A stretch of 64,000 nt of DNA from Deltaproteobacteria bacterium (GTDB taxonomy: Bacteria; Desulfobacterota; Desulfuromonadia; Geobacterales; Pseudopelobacteraceae). The stretch is from positions 61,252 to 125,251 of the forward strand of contig JAJXWO010000005.1 of the NCBI GenBank assembly GCA_021781535.1, given 5' to 3'. Positions 35,485 to 45,428 of the stretch are shown in pieces. The position numbers and the translations under genes are program-made. Each line of letters begins with the position of its first letter. Position 1 is the stretch's first letter. The notes beneath the pieces are model-generated. The model was not told where the DNA came from. It saw only the letters and a list, made by a program, of their open reading frames with translations, and ran no database searches.

Positions 35485-36588
35485 TTACACCCTCACCAAC
35501 TCATACACCCTGCTCCCCAAGCCGATCTTCTCACCGTGCTCCAACTGCACCTCCCATGGAATCTCCGGCCAGCAGCCGCGGAACTTGTCGCCCCCCGGCT
35601 CATGACCGCTCTGCAGGGCCGATCCCTCGTTGCCGCGTGCACCGTTGACCAGATCGGCGCAGGCCTGGTCGATTGCGACCGGATCGGTGGAGGCGCAGAT
35701 ACCGATGTCGTTGACGATCGGGGCGTCCGAGTGCCCGTAACAGTCGCAGGCAGGTGATACCTGGGTGATGAAGTTGATGTAGATCGCCTTGCCCTCCTTG
35801 CCGGTCAACGCCCCTTTGGTGTATTCGGCCATCTTGCGCATGACCAGATCGGAGGCTTCATTCCACTGGATGTTGATCGCCTTGACCGGGCAGACCGTGA
35901 TGCAGCGTGAACAGCCGGTGCATTTTTGCGGGTCGATAACGGCTTTGCCGGCGGCTATGATGATCGCGTCATGGGCGCAGGAACGGGGGCAGATGCCGCA
36001 GCCGATACAGACCTTGGCTGCGACCTTGGGGGCAACCGTGGAGTGCTGCACCAGTTTCCCTTTGCGACTGGCGCACCCCATCCCCAGGTTCTTGATTGCG
36101 CCGCCGAAGCCGGTCAGTTCATGGCATTTGAAGTGAGTCATGGCAACAATCGCATCGGCCTCGACAATCTCGGTGCCGATGTAGGTCTTTTTCAGCAGTT
36201 CCCCGTCAATGGCGACCTCCGTTTCGGTGACGCCGCGCAGACCGTCACTGATGATCAACGGCGCCCCGACGCACGAGTAATCGAAACCGTTTTCGATACC
36301 GCAGACCAGAGCCGAGACCGCTTCCTTGCGCTGGCCCGGATAGAGCGTCGAGGAGTCGGTCAGAAAGGGCATTCCCCCCAGCTTCTTGATCTCCTCCACC
36401 ACGCGCCGGGCAAAGACCGGGCGGAGATAGGTGTGATTCCCTTTTTCGCCAAAATGAATCTTGACTGCGGTCAGATCCCCTTCGGCCACTGTTTGTGCGA
36501 GCCCGGCAAGGGTCAGCAATTTGGCAATCTTGTCGAACAGGTTTTCCTTCTGGTTGGTCCGCATGTCGCTGAAATAGACTGTGCTCAT
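35485..36588 (-). CDS. DUF362-domain 4Fe-4S protein
   Basis: A 367-residue protein. Residues about 1-180 and 250-330 form the DUF362 domain (VKIHFGEKGNHTYLRPVF, LTDSSTLYPGQRKEA, MTHFKCHELTGFGGAIKNLGMG, DPVAIDQAC). A two-cluster ferredoxin insert lies at about 193-235 with CIGCGICPRSC and CTGCSRCITVC. The family occurs in many anaerobes; its reaction is unknown. GGAGGA lies 5 bp before the ATG. Monocistronic, ending at a 14-bp palindrome. Confidence 0.92.
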   Translation of the reverse strand: MSTVYFSDMRTNQKENLFDKIAKLLTLAGLAQTVAEGDLTAVKIHFGEKGNHTYLRPVFARRVVEEIKKLGGMPFLTDSSTLYPGQRKEAVSALVCGIENGFDYSCVGAPLIISDGLRGVTETEVAIDGELLKKTYIGTEIVEADAIVAMTHFKCHELTGFGGAIKNLGMGCASRKGKLVQHSTVAPKVAAKVCIGCGICPRSCAHDAIIIAAGKAVIDPQKCTGCSRCITVCPVKAINIQWNEASDLVMRKMAEYTKGALTGKEGKAIYINFITQVSPACDCYGHSDAPIVNDIGICASTDPVAIDQACADLVNGARGNEGSALQSGHEPGGDKFRGCWPEIPWEVQLEHGEKIGLGSRVYELVRV

Positions 36589-36883
36589 ATGTTCCTCCGA
36601 ACGTACGTCAAAAATGATTCATTCATGGATGGCCACGTAATAATTCACGACAGAATACCCGCTTGAATGGCTGCTGGCAAGCAGAGTTCACCACGCATAC
36701 GTGCAACGACTTTTTTGTCGGTCATGAAGAAACCGCCTCACGCAGTAATGGGAGTCACTCCCCAACCATCTATGCCATTCTACCAAAAAAGTTGCTTTGT
36801 AAAACCTCAGCGGGTATCCTTTTTACGTTTTGCCGGGAGCAGATATACACTTCCAATGAAACTCTTTATGGAGAATTGTGGTT

Positions 36884-38683
36884 ATGTCACTTAATGGCGA
36901 TCTGGAACATTTTCCGATAATTGATGTCATTCAGTTGCTGCACGGGTCACGGAAAAGCGGTGTTTTCCGGCTTTCCAGCAAAAAAGGGGAAAGCCAGCTG
37001 GTGTTCCATGACGGAGATCTTGTCAGTGCCAATTTCCTCAACAGCCGTGTGCGGATCGGCCAGGTACTGGTCAGTGCGGGTGCCATAACGGAAGAACAGC
37101 TGGCGCAGGCACTGGATATCCAGAACAATGCCGGAGACGATCGCAAGCCGCTCGTCATTACCCTGCTTGAACACAACATGGTTGATGAAACAGCAGCATA
37201 TAACGGCATAGAATCATTGATTGAGATGACAATTGTCGAGGTGCTGACCTGGAAGGAAGGGCACTTCTCTCTCGATACCGGCAGGAGCGACCGTGTCGAT
37301 GGCTATCATTTTTCCCGGACGAAGTTCCCGCAACGGATTCTATTGAATTCTCAGGGCATTCTGATGGAATCGCTGCGCATCTATGATGAAAAGGTGCGTG
37401 ACGGTACTATGGAAGAAATCCTGAGTATCGCCGGAGTCGGCAATCTGGATCTGGATGCGGAACAGCCCGGAATCAACGCACCGGCTATTACATCGGACGG
37501 AAGCGATCAGGAGCGCAGCCCGATTTTGCTCCAGCACCTGCTCGCAGAACAGCGCTACATGATTCAGCGTAGCGGCGATCAAAGCTACCGGGAAGTGGCT
37601 GCGGTCAAGAAGTTGATTGTTGACGAATTTCCATCCGGTGCGAAAGATCAGAAACGGCAGTTGCTCTCGTTACTGGCAGGTCCCGTACCGGAAGGCAGCG
37701 CGCCGGCTCTGCCTCAGGGTATTGCGGTAATCGTGATTACGCAGTCGCCGCTGGTGTCGACAATGATCCGGTCGATATGTTACCAGGAGGGGATCTACGC
37801 CGTTTCCTCTGATACCATGGCCTCGCTTGAGATCAATGTCAGATTGTTGGTGTGCCAGGCATTGCATCTGGTTATTTTTTTTGATGTCCCGCATGAAGAT
37901 GCCACGCAGGACACGACACGGATCTGCAGAGAGCTGCTGAAATACCCACAGGCATCAGTTGTTCTCGTGGCCTGTGCCCATTTCTGGGCCACACGGGGTC
38001 TTGAGGCCCTCAGTTCCGGAATACGTTCAATTATTCCGCGTCCGTGCAAGGAATGCGGTGACGAATCTTCGCTTCAGCCGACGCTGGCCTTCTGCTCGGA
38101 GTTGGGAGCCTTTCTCCGGAGCTTGTCGTCGGAATGCAGAAACAGAGATGACCAGCGCTTTTTTACCTGCATCTCCCGACTGCATACGTGCAAGACACGT
38201 GGAGAGATAGCGGATGCCATACTTGTTTACCTGATCGGAGTATTTGAACGCGCCATCGTTTTTATGGTGACCGAAGCCGAACTGGTAGCGGAGCAGTCTT
38301 TCGGGGTCAAGGGGGATAAGGACGATGGGGTGGTTCCCCTCAGCAACCTGAGAATCCCGCTTGACGACCAGCCGATTTTTGAGGACGTTATTACAACCGG
38401 TCAGATGTACTATGGGTTCCATAGTGATTCAGTCTGCCCCCATCAGCTGTATCGGATCATTGGCAGACCGGACAGCCCGGAAGTACTGGTTTTTCCGCTC
38501 ATCCGCGCAAATACCGTCGTTGCGCTTATCTACGCCGATTTTGAGTCAAAAACCGCTCCGTTCCCATCGCTGTACCATCTTGAAGCACTATTGCAATACA
38601 CTACTGCCCAGATCAGCGTTTCGGCATACCGTAGCAAACTGAAATCACTGCTGGAACAGCAGAGAACACAAAATCCCGTTTGA
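36884..38683 (+). CDS. DUF4388-domain protein with C-terminal GAF-like region
   Basis: A 599-residue cytoplasmic protein. Residues 1-about 100 are a DUF4388 (PatA N-terminal-like) domain (LNGDLEHFPIIDVIQLLHGSRKSGVFRL, VFHDGDLVSANF, GQVLVSAGAI). Residues about 100-160 repeat similar features. A central region (about 265-390) has a receiver-like alpha/beta pattern. The C-terminal 180 residues look like a GAF domain (AIVFMVTEAELVAEQSFGVKG, LVFPLIRANTVVALIYADF). DUF4388 proteins are linked to gliding/polarity or signalling in Deltaproteobacteria. GGAG is 10 bp before the ATG. It is followed by an L,D-transpeptidase gene after 88 bp. Confidence 0.85.
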   Translation: MSLNGDLEHFPIIDVIQLLHGSRKSGVFRLSSKKGESQLVFHDGDLVSANFLNSRVRIGQVLVSAGAITEEQLAQALDIQNNAGDDRKPLVITLLEHNMVDETAAYNGIESLIEMTIVEVLTWKEGHFSLDTGRSDRVDGYHFSRTKFPQRILLNSQGILMESLRIYDEKVRDGTMEEILSIAGVGNLDLDAEQPGINAPAITSDGSDQERSPILLQHLLAEQRYMIQRSGDQSYREVAAVKKLIVDEFPSGAKDQKRQLLSLLAGPVPEGSAPALPQGIAVIVITQSPLVSTMIRSICYQEGIYAVSSDTMASLEINVRLLVCQALHLVIFFDVPHEDATQDTTRICRELLKYPQASVVLVACAHFWATRGLEALSSGIRSIIPRPCKECGDESSLQPTLAFCSELGAFLRSLSSECRNRDDQRFFTCISRLHTCKTRGEIADAILVYLIGVFERAIVFMVTEAELVAEQSFGVKGDKDDGVVPLSNLRIPLDDQPIFEDVITTGQMYYGFHSDSVCPHQLYRIIGRPDSPEVLVFPLIRANTVVALIYADFESKTAPFPSLYHLEALLQYTTAQISVSAYRSKLKSLLEQQRTQNPV

Positions 38684-38771
38684 CCATACTGTTTGCTGTC
38701 CGGCATCATTCAGACAGCGGCAAAAATATGTTTGCACTATATGCAGCTTATAATGTACAAGAAGCGCCGCT

Positions 38772-39983
38772 ATGAATTTACCCATTAATCAGTCTGCCTC
38801 ATATCTCCTTGTGTCCCTTTCCCTGATTGTTGCTACGCTCTTCTATGCCGCAACCGCTACCGCGGATGTCAAACAGGATGCTGAAACGGCACTATCAAGC
38901 CTGCAGCACAATGTCGCTGCCCGGAAATTTCCCGACGACATGAAGAGCCTCGATCTTGTTTTCGAGGTCGCTCGCCGTTATTTTTCAAATAATGATCTGG
39001 CTAACTCCGAAAAATTTTACCTGCTGGCGCTTCAGAAATCGCGAATAATTGAGTCGATGATTACCGCATCAGAAGTGACGCCGGTGCCCGAGGTTGCCAA
39101 CGTCCTATCTCCGGCTGATTTAAATCAGTCGGCCAATCCGGATGGAGATGAACCGGAAACGTATTCGAGCAGGCTTGTCGGTTCACGAGGCATCTATACT
39201 GTGGTGAAAGCTGATACTCTTCGTCTTGTCGCTGCAAAACTGGGGGTTACCCAGCGGCATCTTCGCAAAATGAACCATCTGGATGGCACGGTGCATCTCA
39301 AGATCGGGCAGAAACTTGCCTATAACAATCTCAAGATCATACCCCGGAAGATTGAAAATGGAATTATCATCAATATTCCGGATCTGACCCTGTATTATTT
39401 TCAGCAAGGAACTCTTGTCACATCGCTGCCTGTTGCGCTCGGTTCGGCGGTGAAAAATGAAAAAAATATCTGGCAGACCCCGGTCGGAAAATTTAAAATT
39501 ACAGCAAAAATAAAAGATCCGACATGGACAGTGCCGCCATCAATTCAGACTGAAATGGAAGAGCATGGCAAGGAGGCTATCGCCCGTATCCCTCCGGGAC
39601 CGGAGAATCCGCTTGGCAAATATGCAATCAGAACGTCAATTCCCGGTATTTTGATCCATAGCACCATACGGCCGTCGTCAATTTACAGTTTCTCCAGCCA
39701 TGGGTGTATCCGGTTATCCCCGAACCAGATGAAAGTGTTTTTTCCGCAGATCAAGGTAAATACCAGAGGCGAAATAATTTACAAGCCGGTTAAACTGGCC
39801 GTGACCGAGGATGGACGGGTTTTTCTGGAGGTGCATCATGATGCATATCACAAGATATTAAATCTTGTTACGGAAGCCCGGCAGATGGTGGAGAAACAAA
39901 AGCTTTCGGGGGTTGTTGACTGGGAAAAGTTTGAATTGGTTGTAAAGCAGCAGCGTGGGATTGCCGTGGATATTTCATTGTAA
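38772..39983 (+). CDS. L,D-transpeptidase with LysM domain
   Basis: A 403-residue exported cell-wall enzyme. Signal peptide at residues about 1-32. A helical region follows, then a LysM peptidoglycan-binding domain (about 140-190; YTVVKADTLRLVAAKLGV, LKIGQKL). The YkuD catalytic domain (about 198-345) has the HSTIRP...SSHGCIRL motif with nucleophile Cys312. Such enzymes form 3-3 cross-links or attach lipoproteins to peptidoglycan. It converges with the PBP1A gene and shares a terminator at 40014. Confidence 0.92.
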   Translation: MNLPINQSASYLLVSLSLIVATLFYAATATADVKQDAETALSSLQHNVAARKFPDDMKSLDLVFEVARRYFSNNDLANSEKFYLLALQKSRIIESMITASEVTPVPEVANVLSPADLNQSANPDGDEPETYSSRLVGSRGIYTVVKADTLRLVAAKLGVTQRHLRKMNHLDGTVHLKIGQKLAYNNLKIIPRKIENGIIINIPDLTLYYFQQGTLVTSLPVALGSAVKNEKNIWQTPVGKFKITAKIKDPTWTVPPSIQTEMEEHGKEAIARIPPGPENPLGKYAIRTSIPGILIHSTIRPSSIYSFSSHGCIRLSPNQMKVFFPQIKVNTRGEIIYKPVKLAVTEDGRVFLEVHHDAYHKILNLVTEARQMVEKQKLSGVVDWEKFELVVKQQRGIAVDISL

Positions 39984-40013
39984 TTCAGTGTCGTGTCGGA
40001 AAGATATGTATAA

Positions 40014-40040
40014 CGGGGGCGCCTGCTGCGGCGCCCCCGC
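40014..40040. terminator. bidirectional GC-rich hairpin between convergent genes
   Basis: A perfect 9-bp stem GGGGGCGCC / GGCGCCCCC with TGCTGC loop between the L,D-transpeptidase and PBP1A stop codons. It has no T run, so termination strength is uncertain. Confidence 0.6.
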
Positions 40041-40045
40041 CGTGT

Positions 40046-42391
40046 TCATGGTGCGGAGTCAGGGAGGGGGGACGCGCTTTCATCGTATGATGATGGTTCG
40101 GTCCCTTTTATAAAACATTCCATGACCGCTCCCGCTGTGTCCTCTCTGGCAAGCTTGCCGGTGCGTGGATTTATCAGCACAAACGAAACATTTTCCGGGG
40201 CCTCGAAATCTTCAACCGGCAGAGACATGACGGCCTGTTGCATGAAGTCGCTCCATATCGGGGCGGCGGCCTGACCGCCGGTTCCGCTGCTTCCGAGAGA
40301 GCGCCCCTGATCGTATCCGACCCAGACGCCGGTCACCAGTTGCGGAATATAACCGACAAACCAGGCGTCCTTTGCTCCATTGGTAGTGCCGGTTTTTCCG
40401 GCTACCGGCCGTCCAATGAGCGATGCGCGATGCCCGGTGCCGCTGGTAACGACACTCTGCATCAGGTTGGTTATGACATAGGCTGTCTCCGGTGGAATTA
40501 CCGGAACCGGCACTGGCGGAGGCGTATCCTGAAGGATTGTGCCATCAGAGTCGGTAACTTTGGTGACAAAATATGGAGTGACAAGTTGGCCTTTGTTGGC
40601 AAAAACCGTGTACGCAGATGTTAACTCAAAGGGGGATATGGAAGCTGCTCCCAGAGCCAGTGCCAAGTTGGCGGGAATCGGAGAGGTAAACCCCAGTTTT
40701 TTCGCGTATTCCGCAGCATACGGAGCTCCAATCTGCTCCATGATCTTGACACTGACGATATTGATAGAATCGGTTAGCGCCTCGCGCATGGTTACTGGAC
40801 CACGAAACGCATGGTCGTAATTCTGGGGTTTCCAGGTTCCGCCTGCGCCGTCCGGGTATTCGACCGGTTCATCTTCGATGATCGTGGCTGGTGTCAGGCC
40901 CTTGTCAAGGGCTGCCGCATAAATAATCGGTTTGAAAGCCGAGCCGGCGTTTCTTTTTGCCTGCATGGCGCGGTTAAACTGGCTTTTTTTGAAATCGTAC
41001 CCGCCGACCATGGCCTTGACCCCGCCAGTGCGGGGATCAATAGAGACCAGTGCCGCTTGTACTTCCGGTGTCTGGTCCAGCGCAAATTGCGCGCCGACCT
41101 TGTTGCTGTCGGGAGAAACAACCGATACCTCGATGACTGACCCAAGTGTCAATCCCTTGCTGCCCTTTTCAGGCTTGCCATAATGGTTGATCATGCCGAT
41201 TCTGCCGCCCCACGCCATGTTTTTTCGGGAGAGAGACCCTGTGCGGTCTCCGACTCTAACGAGTGCTTCGCCTTTTTGGGGGTTGAAGCCAACGACAACG
41301 CCCTGGTAGGTCTCGCCGGTTATAAGTGTCGCCGAGTCAATCGAATCTTCAACTTTATTGCAAAAAGCCGCGACCTCCTCCTCTGTTAAAAATTTGGTTG
41401 GCCCCCGGAAGCCCTGGCGTTTGTCCACCTCTTTGAGTCCCTTGCGCAGGCTGTTGTATGCGGCACGCTGCATGGAGGCGCTCATGGTGGTGTATATCTT
41501 CAGTCCTCCCTTGTAGAGCTGGTCTTCGCCATATTTCTGTTCCAGCTGCATCCGGAGATATTCAAGAAAATAGGCGGACTGCTCGTTGTTAACCTTCTTC
41601 ATTGGCTGAAGAACAATGGGTGTCTTTTTAGCATGGTCTGCTTCGGCCGGAGAAATATACCCCTCGGCAGTCATGCGATCGAGTACATACGCCTGGCGCT
41701 CACGGGCTTTTTCAAGATGTTTGATGGGAGAATAGGCATTGGGAGCTTTCGGCAGACCTGCCAGGATGGAAATTTCGGCCAGATTGAGCTGCTCGACATT
41801 CTTGCCGAAATACGTTTCAGCCGCTGCCTGAACACCGTATGCGCCATTCCCGAGATAGATCTGGTTGAGGTACAGGTACAGGATTTCATCCTTGGAAAGC
41901 CGCTCCTCCATGCGCTTGGCAAGAATTGCCTCTTTGATCTTGCGGGAGAATTTTTTCTCCGGGGAAAGCAGCATGGATTTGGCAACCTGCTGAGTGATCG
42001 TGGAGGCTCCCTCTTTTTTACTCATGGACATCAGGTTTTTGAAGGCCGCTCGTACAATCCCCAGATAGTCGATTCCGGTATGAGAATAAAAATTGGAGTC
42101 TTCAGCCGAGACAAATGCTTGAATCAGTTTGCGCGGCATTTTGTTGATCGGCACCACAATGCGGCGTTCCAGATAAAATTCTCCAACCAGAGTGCCGTCA
42201 TCTCCAAAAACCTGTGAGACAATCGGGGGTTTGTAGTCAGCAAGGCGATCAACCTTGGGGAGCTTTGCCATCAGATAAAATACGTACCCGGACACGCCGA
42301 GGAGAGCAACAACCGCAAGCGTCACTGTGAACAACAGTGCCATAGATAAAAAGCCTCTGTTTTTAATGGAAAATGGTGTCTTTCTGTGCAT
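40046..42391 (-). CDS. mrcA: penicillin-binding protein 1A, bifunctional glycosyltransferase/transpeptidase
   Basis: A 781-residue membrane-anchored class A PBP. A cytoplasmic tail and one transmembrane helix (about 18-40) precede the GT51 glycosyltransferase domain (EDSNFYSHTGID with catalytic Glu, GASTITQQVAKSM, RKIKEAILA, YLNQIYLGNGAYG), an OB-like insert (about 330-430) and the transpeptidase (SAFKP with catalytic Ser, SDxN-like segment, KTGTT). It polymerises and cross-links peptidoglycan. AGGAAGG precedes the ATG. Length and motif order are normal. Confidence 0.95.
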   Translation of the reverse strand: MHRKTPFSIKNRGFLSMALLFTVTLAVVALLGVSGYVFYLMAKLPKVDRLADYKPPIVSQVFGDDGTLVGEFYLERRIVVPINKMPRKLIQAFVSAEDSNFYSHTGIDYLGIVRAAFKNLMSMSKKEGASTITQQVAKSMLLSPEKKFSRKIKEAILAKRMEERLSKDEILYLYLNQIYLGNGAYGVQAAAETYFGKNVEQLNLAEISILAGLPKAPNAYSPIKHLEKARERQAYVLDRMTAEGYISPAEADHAKKTPIVLQPMKKVNNEQSAYFLEYLRMQLEQKYGEDQLYKGGLKIYTTMSASMQRAAYNSLRKGLKEVDKRQGFRGPTKFLTEEEVAAFCNKVEDSIDSATLITGETYQGVVVGFNPQKGEALVRVGDRTGSLSRKNMAWGGRIGMINHYGKPEKGSKGLTLGSVIEVSVVSPDSNKVGAQFALDQTPEVQAALVSIDPRTGGVKAMVGGYDFKKSQFNRAMQAKRNAGSAFKPIIYAAALDKGLTPATIIEDEPVEYPDGAGGTWKPQNYDHAFRGPVTMREALTDSINIVSVKIMEQIGAPYAAEYAKKLGFTSPIPANLALALGAASISPFELTSAYTVFANKGQLVTPYFVTKVTDSDGTILQDTPPPVPVPVIPPETAYVITNLMQSVVTSGTGHRASLIGRPVAGKTGTTNGAKDAWFVGYIPQLVTGVWVGYDQGRSLGSSGTGGQAAAPIWSDFMQQAVMSLPVEDFEAPENVSFVLINPRTGKLAREDTAGAVMECFIKGTEPSSYDESASPLPDSAP

Positions 42392-42575
42392 TGGGCGAAC
42401 CTTCCTGTCGGACTGAATGACCGATTCTGAACTGCACCGGCCATTATTTTCTTAACTGTAGCAAAATAACATATCAGTTCGGGAATTCAAAGATATTCGA
42501 AATACGGATGCTCTTGACTGAGCATGGTGATAATGGCGTCACCAGCAAAAAAAACGTGCCACAAAGTAGCTGTTT

Positions 42576-42605
42576 ATGGTACTACGTACCATGTTTCATA
42601 CATGG
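42576..42605. promoter_or_regulatory. two inverted repeats in the glmS leader
   Basis: ATGGTAC-TAC-GTACCAT (42576-42592) overlaps CCATGT-TTCAT-ACATGG (42589-42605), ending 26 bp before the glmS start codon. They may be operators or hairpins that control glmS. It is not the glmS ribozyme, whose conserved core I did not find. Confidence 0.4.
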
Positions 42606-42631
42606 CAATTACAGGTAAGTGAGGAGAGTAT

Positions 42632-44461
42632 ATGTGCGGCATTGTTGGATACATCGGTGGGCAGCAGGCAACCCCGATCATTCTGGAAGGGCTTAAAAAA
42701 CTTGAATATCGCGGGTACGATTCAGCCGGAATTGCCACGCTTGCTGATGGCGGGTCCGCTATTCGCAGAAGCCAGGGCAAACTGATAAATCTTGAAAATC
42801 TCTTGCGGGATCAGCCGCTTGCCGGAACGGTCGGCATTGGCCATACCCGCTGGGCAACGCATGGCAGGCCTTCAGAAATCAACGCCCATCCGCACAAGGC
42901 GGGTCCGGTTATTCTGGTGCATAACGGCATCATAGAGAATCATCTGCAACTGAAAAATCAGCTTAAGCTGATCGGTCACACGTTCAAAAGTGAAACCGAC
43001 AGTGAAGTCATCGCGCATCTGATTGAGGAAACGCTCAATACCGAGGCCGATTTTGAAAAGGCTGTCAGGCAGACGCTGGCACAATTGCGCGGGGCATTTG
43101 CCGTCTGCATCCTCAATGAAAAGGATCCGGGGGCATTGATCGCCGCTAAACAGGGATCGCCGATGGTGGTTGGCCTCGGTGAAGGAGAATATTTCGTCGC
43201 ATCCGATGTTCCGGCCATTTTAGCCAATACCCGCGAGATGGTGTTTATGGAGGATGGTGAGCTGGTCGTTTTCAGAAACGGTTCGGCTTGTTTTTCAACA
43301 ATCGCAGGGGCGCCCCTTGATAAAAAAGCGCGTCATATCGACTGGTCGCCTTTGATGGCCGAAAAGGGGGGATACCGGCACTTCATGCTGAAGGAAATTC
43401 ATGAACAGCCGCGCGCGGTACGTGACACCATCGCCGGTCGGCTGCTTGAGGAAGAGGGGGATGTACACCTTGAGACGCTGCAGTTCAGTGACCGCCAACT
43501 GGCGGCGATCAAGCGGATTGTCATCATCGCCTGCGGCACTTCATGGCACTCGGCTCTGCTGGGTAAATTTTACATCGAGGGACTCTGCCGGATTCCGGTT
43601 GAGGTAGATTTTGCCTCCGAGTTCCGGTATCGAAACCCGGTTGTGGATGAAAGCACGCTGGTTATCGTCATCTCCCAGTCGGGGGAGACGGCCGATACCT
43701 TGGCGGCCCTGCGCGAAGCAAAATTGTGCGGCGCGATGAATCTGGCGATTTGTAACGTGGTTGATTCTTCCATTGCCCGCGAAGCTGCCGGTGTGATTTA
43801 TACTCATGCCGGTCCGGAGATCGGCGTTGCATCAACTAAGGCCTTTGTTACCCAGTTGATCGCCCTGTATCTCTTTACTATTCGCCTGGGAAGAGCGAAC
43901 TGCACGATCGATGCTGCCCATGGGAGGCGCATGATTGCATCGCTCAAACAGGTGTCGGGCTTGTTGGTGGAAACCCTCAAGCTGAATGAAGAAGTCGAAG
44001 CAATTGCAAAAAAATATATGAATGCCCGTGATTTTCTGTATATCGGGCGTGGCAAAAACTATCCGATCGCCCTTGAAGGGGCGTTGAAGCTCAAGGAAAT
44101 TTCCTACATACACGCCGAAGGGTACCCGGCCGGTGAAATGAAACATGGGCCAATCGCGCTGATTGACGAGGATGTGCCGGTGGTGGTGCTGGTGCCTCAG
44201 GGAAGCACATATGAAAAAACGCTCTCCAACATGGAGGAAATAATCGCCCGTGGCGGTCGTGTGATCGCCATCAGCTCCGTCGGCGATGAAGATATTCGCG
44301 ACAGGGCAGAAACGGTCATTGAAATACCGAGCCTTGATGAAGATCTTGAACCGCTGCTGCTGTCAGTGCCGCTGCAGCTTCTGGCGTACCACATCGCCGT
44401 ATTGAAAGGAACCGACGTCGACCAGCCGAGAAACTTGGCCAAGAGTGTTACTGTGGAGTGA
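42632..44461 (+). CDS. glmS: glutamine-fructose-6-phosphate aminotransferase (isomerising)
   Basis: A 609-residue enzyme making glucosamine-6-phosphate, the first step to UDP-GlcNAc. The N-terminal class II glutaminase domain starts with catalytic Cys2 (MCGIVGYIG) and has GHTRWATHG. Two SIS domains follow ([48 protein letters not shown]). The C-terminus [17 protein letters not shown] is the conserved peptide whose coding DNA is the TnsD target of Tn7. GAGGAGAG precedes the ATG. The Tn7-like element begins 24 bp past the stop codon, leaving glmS intact. Confidence 0.97.
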   Translation: MCGIVGYIGGQQATPIILEGLKKLEYRGYDSAGIATLADGGSAIRRSQGKLINLENLLRDQPLAGTVGIGHTRWATHGRPSEINAHPHKAGPVILVHNGIIENHLQLKNQLKLIGHTFKSETDSEVIAHLIEETLNTEADFEKAVRQTLAQLRGAFAVCILNEKDPGALIAAKQGSPMVVGLGEGEYFVASDVPAILANTREMVFMEDGELVVFRNGSACFSTIAGAPLDKKARHIDWSPLMAEKGGYRHFMLKEIHEQPRAVRDTIAGRLLEEEGDVHLETLQFSDRQLAAIKRIVIIACGTSWHSALLGKFYIEGLCRIPVEVDFASEFRYRNPVVDESTLVIVISQSGETADTLAALREAKLCGAMNLAICNVVDSSIAREAAGVIYTHAGPEIGVASTKAFVTQLIALYLFTIRLGRANCTIDAAHGRRMIASLKQVSGLLVETLKLNEEVEAIAKKYMNARDFLYIGRGKNYPIALEGALKLKEISYIHAEGYPAGEMKHGPIALIDEDVPVVVLVPQGSTYEKTLSNMEEIIARGGRVIAISSVGDEDIRDRAETVIEIPSLDEDLEPLLLSVPLQLLAYHIAVLKGTDVDQPRNLAKSVTVE

Positions 44462-44479
44462 CAGAAGAGCTGATCTCAT

Positions 44480-44484
44480 TCAGG
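44480..44484. repeat. target-site duplication TCAGG, glmS-proximal copy
   Basis: TCAGG directly abuts the TGTAT end of the Tn7-like element. The same five bases abut the other end at 54910-54914. It lies 19-23 bp after the glmS stop codon, matching the Tn7 insertion position. Confidence 0.85.
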
Positions 44485-44532
44485 TGTATTTGAAAAATAA
44501 AGTTGGCTACTGCAAAATAAAGTTGGCTACTG
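44485..44532 (+). repeat. Tn7-like right-type end with two tandem TnsB-like sites
   Basis: The terminal TGTAT is followed by two copies of AAATAAAGTTGGCTACTG (44491-44512 and 44511-44532) with a 20-bp period. A third degraded unit may follow. Tandem or overlapping sites at the glmS side match the right end of Tn7, which faces glmS. Confidence 0.8.
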
Positions 44533-44563
44533 AAAAAACTGGAATCTGACAATCTTCAAAAAC

Positions 44564-44590
44564 AAAGGGGAAGCCAATGCTTCCCCTTTT
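44564..44590. terminator. terminator hairpin inside the Tn7-like element
   Basis: Stem AAGGGGAAGC / GCTTCCCCTT with a CAAT loop and T-rich tails on both strands. It probably ends transcription of the small - strand membrane protein gene and may also block glmS read-through into the element. Confidence 0.75.
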
Positions 44591-44611
44591 CCAATCTTCC
44601 CTCTTACTGTT

Positions 44612-44758
44612 CTACTCCCTTTTCCGGCCCAGAAACCAAATGATTAACCCAACAGCAAGAATGATAAATACTACCAGGGCAATAGTATGCAGACCGTTTA
44701 TTGCTAAAGAGAAAAGAGGTGCTGTAACGTCCTTGCCAGTTTGAGTTGTCCCATTCAT
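44612..44758 (-). CDS. small single-span membrane protein
   Basis: A 48-residue reading frame. A polar N-terminus (MNGTTQTGKDVTAP) precedes one strong transmembrane helix (about residues 23-43; IALVVFIILAVGLIIWFL) and a basic end (GRKRE), giving an Nout/Cin-like small protein. A weak GGGG site precedes the ATG. A terminator lies just downstream at 44564-44590, which supports a real transcript. Function is unknown. First gene inside the Tn7-like element. Confidence 0.5.
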   Translation of the reverse strand: MNGTTQTGKDVTAPLFSLAINGLHTIALVVFIILAVGLIIWFLGRKRE

Positions 44759-44902
44759 ATGTGAACCCCATTCACGTTGCCAAGCTTGCCTTCTTACTGA
44801 TACCGACCTTCATATTGCTCTATTTTCAATCTTCGATTAACCCATCCTAGCTATATCATTCTTTACGAGATTTGCTATGTGAACACTTGCATTTTCTATT
44901 CG

Positions 44903-45142
44903 CTATGTACTTTTTGAGAATAAAATGATTTCTTGGCGAGGGCACATCCCGTGGTGCAGTTCTCCCAAATCAGTCTTTAAATCATTCCGATAGACGAACT
45001 GACGATCAATATCGCTAAGTTCCGCCAGTATCTTCCTCCTCTCGCCCATCGATTCCGGAACATAGACAACCAAGCGATCTAAGCCCGCCTCATCATAAAA
45101 ATATCGATAACGTAAAGATATTTTACACCATACAAAAGTTGT
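44903..45142 (-). pseudogene. 3' remnant of an unknown gene
   Basis: An 80-codon open frame with no start codon near its 5' end, more GC-rich than the DNA around it. The translation contains FYDEAGLDRLVVYVPES, MGERRKILAELSDIDRQF and LGELHHGMCPRQEI, which look like a real protein C-terminus. I do not recognise the family, and it is on the opposite strand from where tnsA would be expected. Probably a gene truncated by deletion within the element. Confidence 0.45.
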
Positions 45143-45288
45143 TTAAATATTGACGCTGATATTCGCTACTTATCCAAAATGTAAAGTTTATTTACAATAT
45201 ATTTATTAAATTTATTTACTGTACTATTTTTAACATCTGTAACTCAATCATCTAGATTTAAACAAATTGTTAATTGACATTTATATTC

Positions 45289-45317
45289 TTGACAAAACTT
45301 AATTGTACACGTATTAA
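45289..45317 (+). promoter_or_regulatory. sigma70-type promoter
   Basis: TTGACA (45289-45294), a 17-bp spacer and TATTAA (45312-45317) in very AT-rich DNA, about 110 bp before the start of the large secreted-protein gene. Confidence 0.6.
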
Positions 45318-45428
45318 CAAAAGTTGGAAGCCTTAAACTAAATAAATTTTATAAAGTATAGGAAGCTTTCTTTGATAGTGATTCTACTAATAGCACTTAG
45401 CTTGGATCTTGAAATGAGAGGATCGAAT

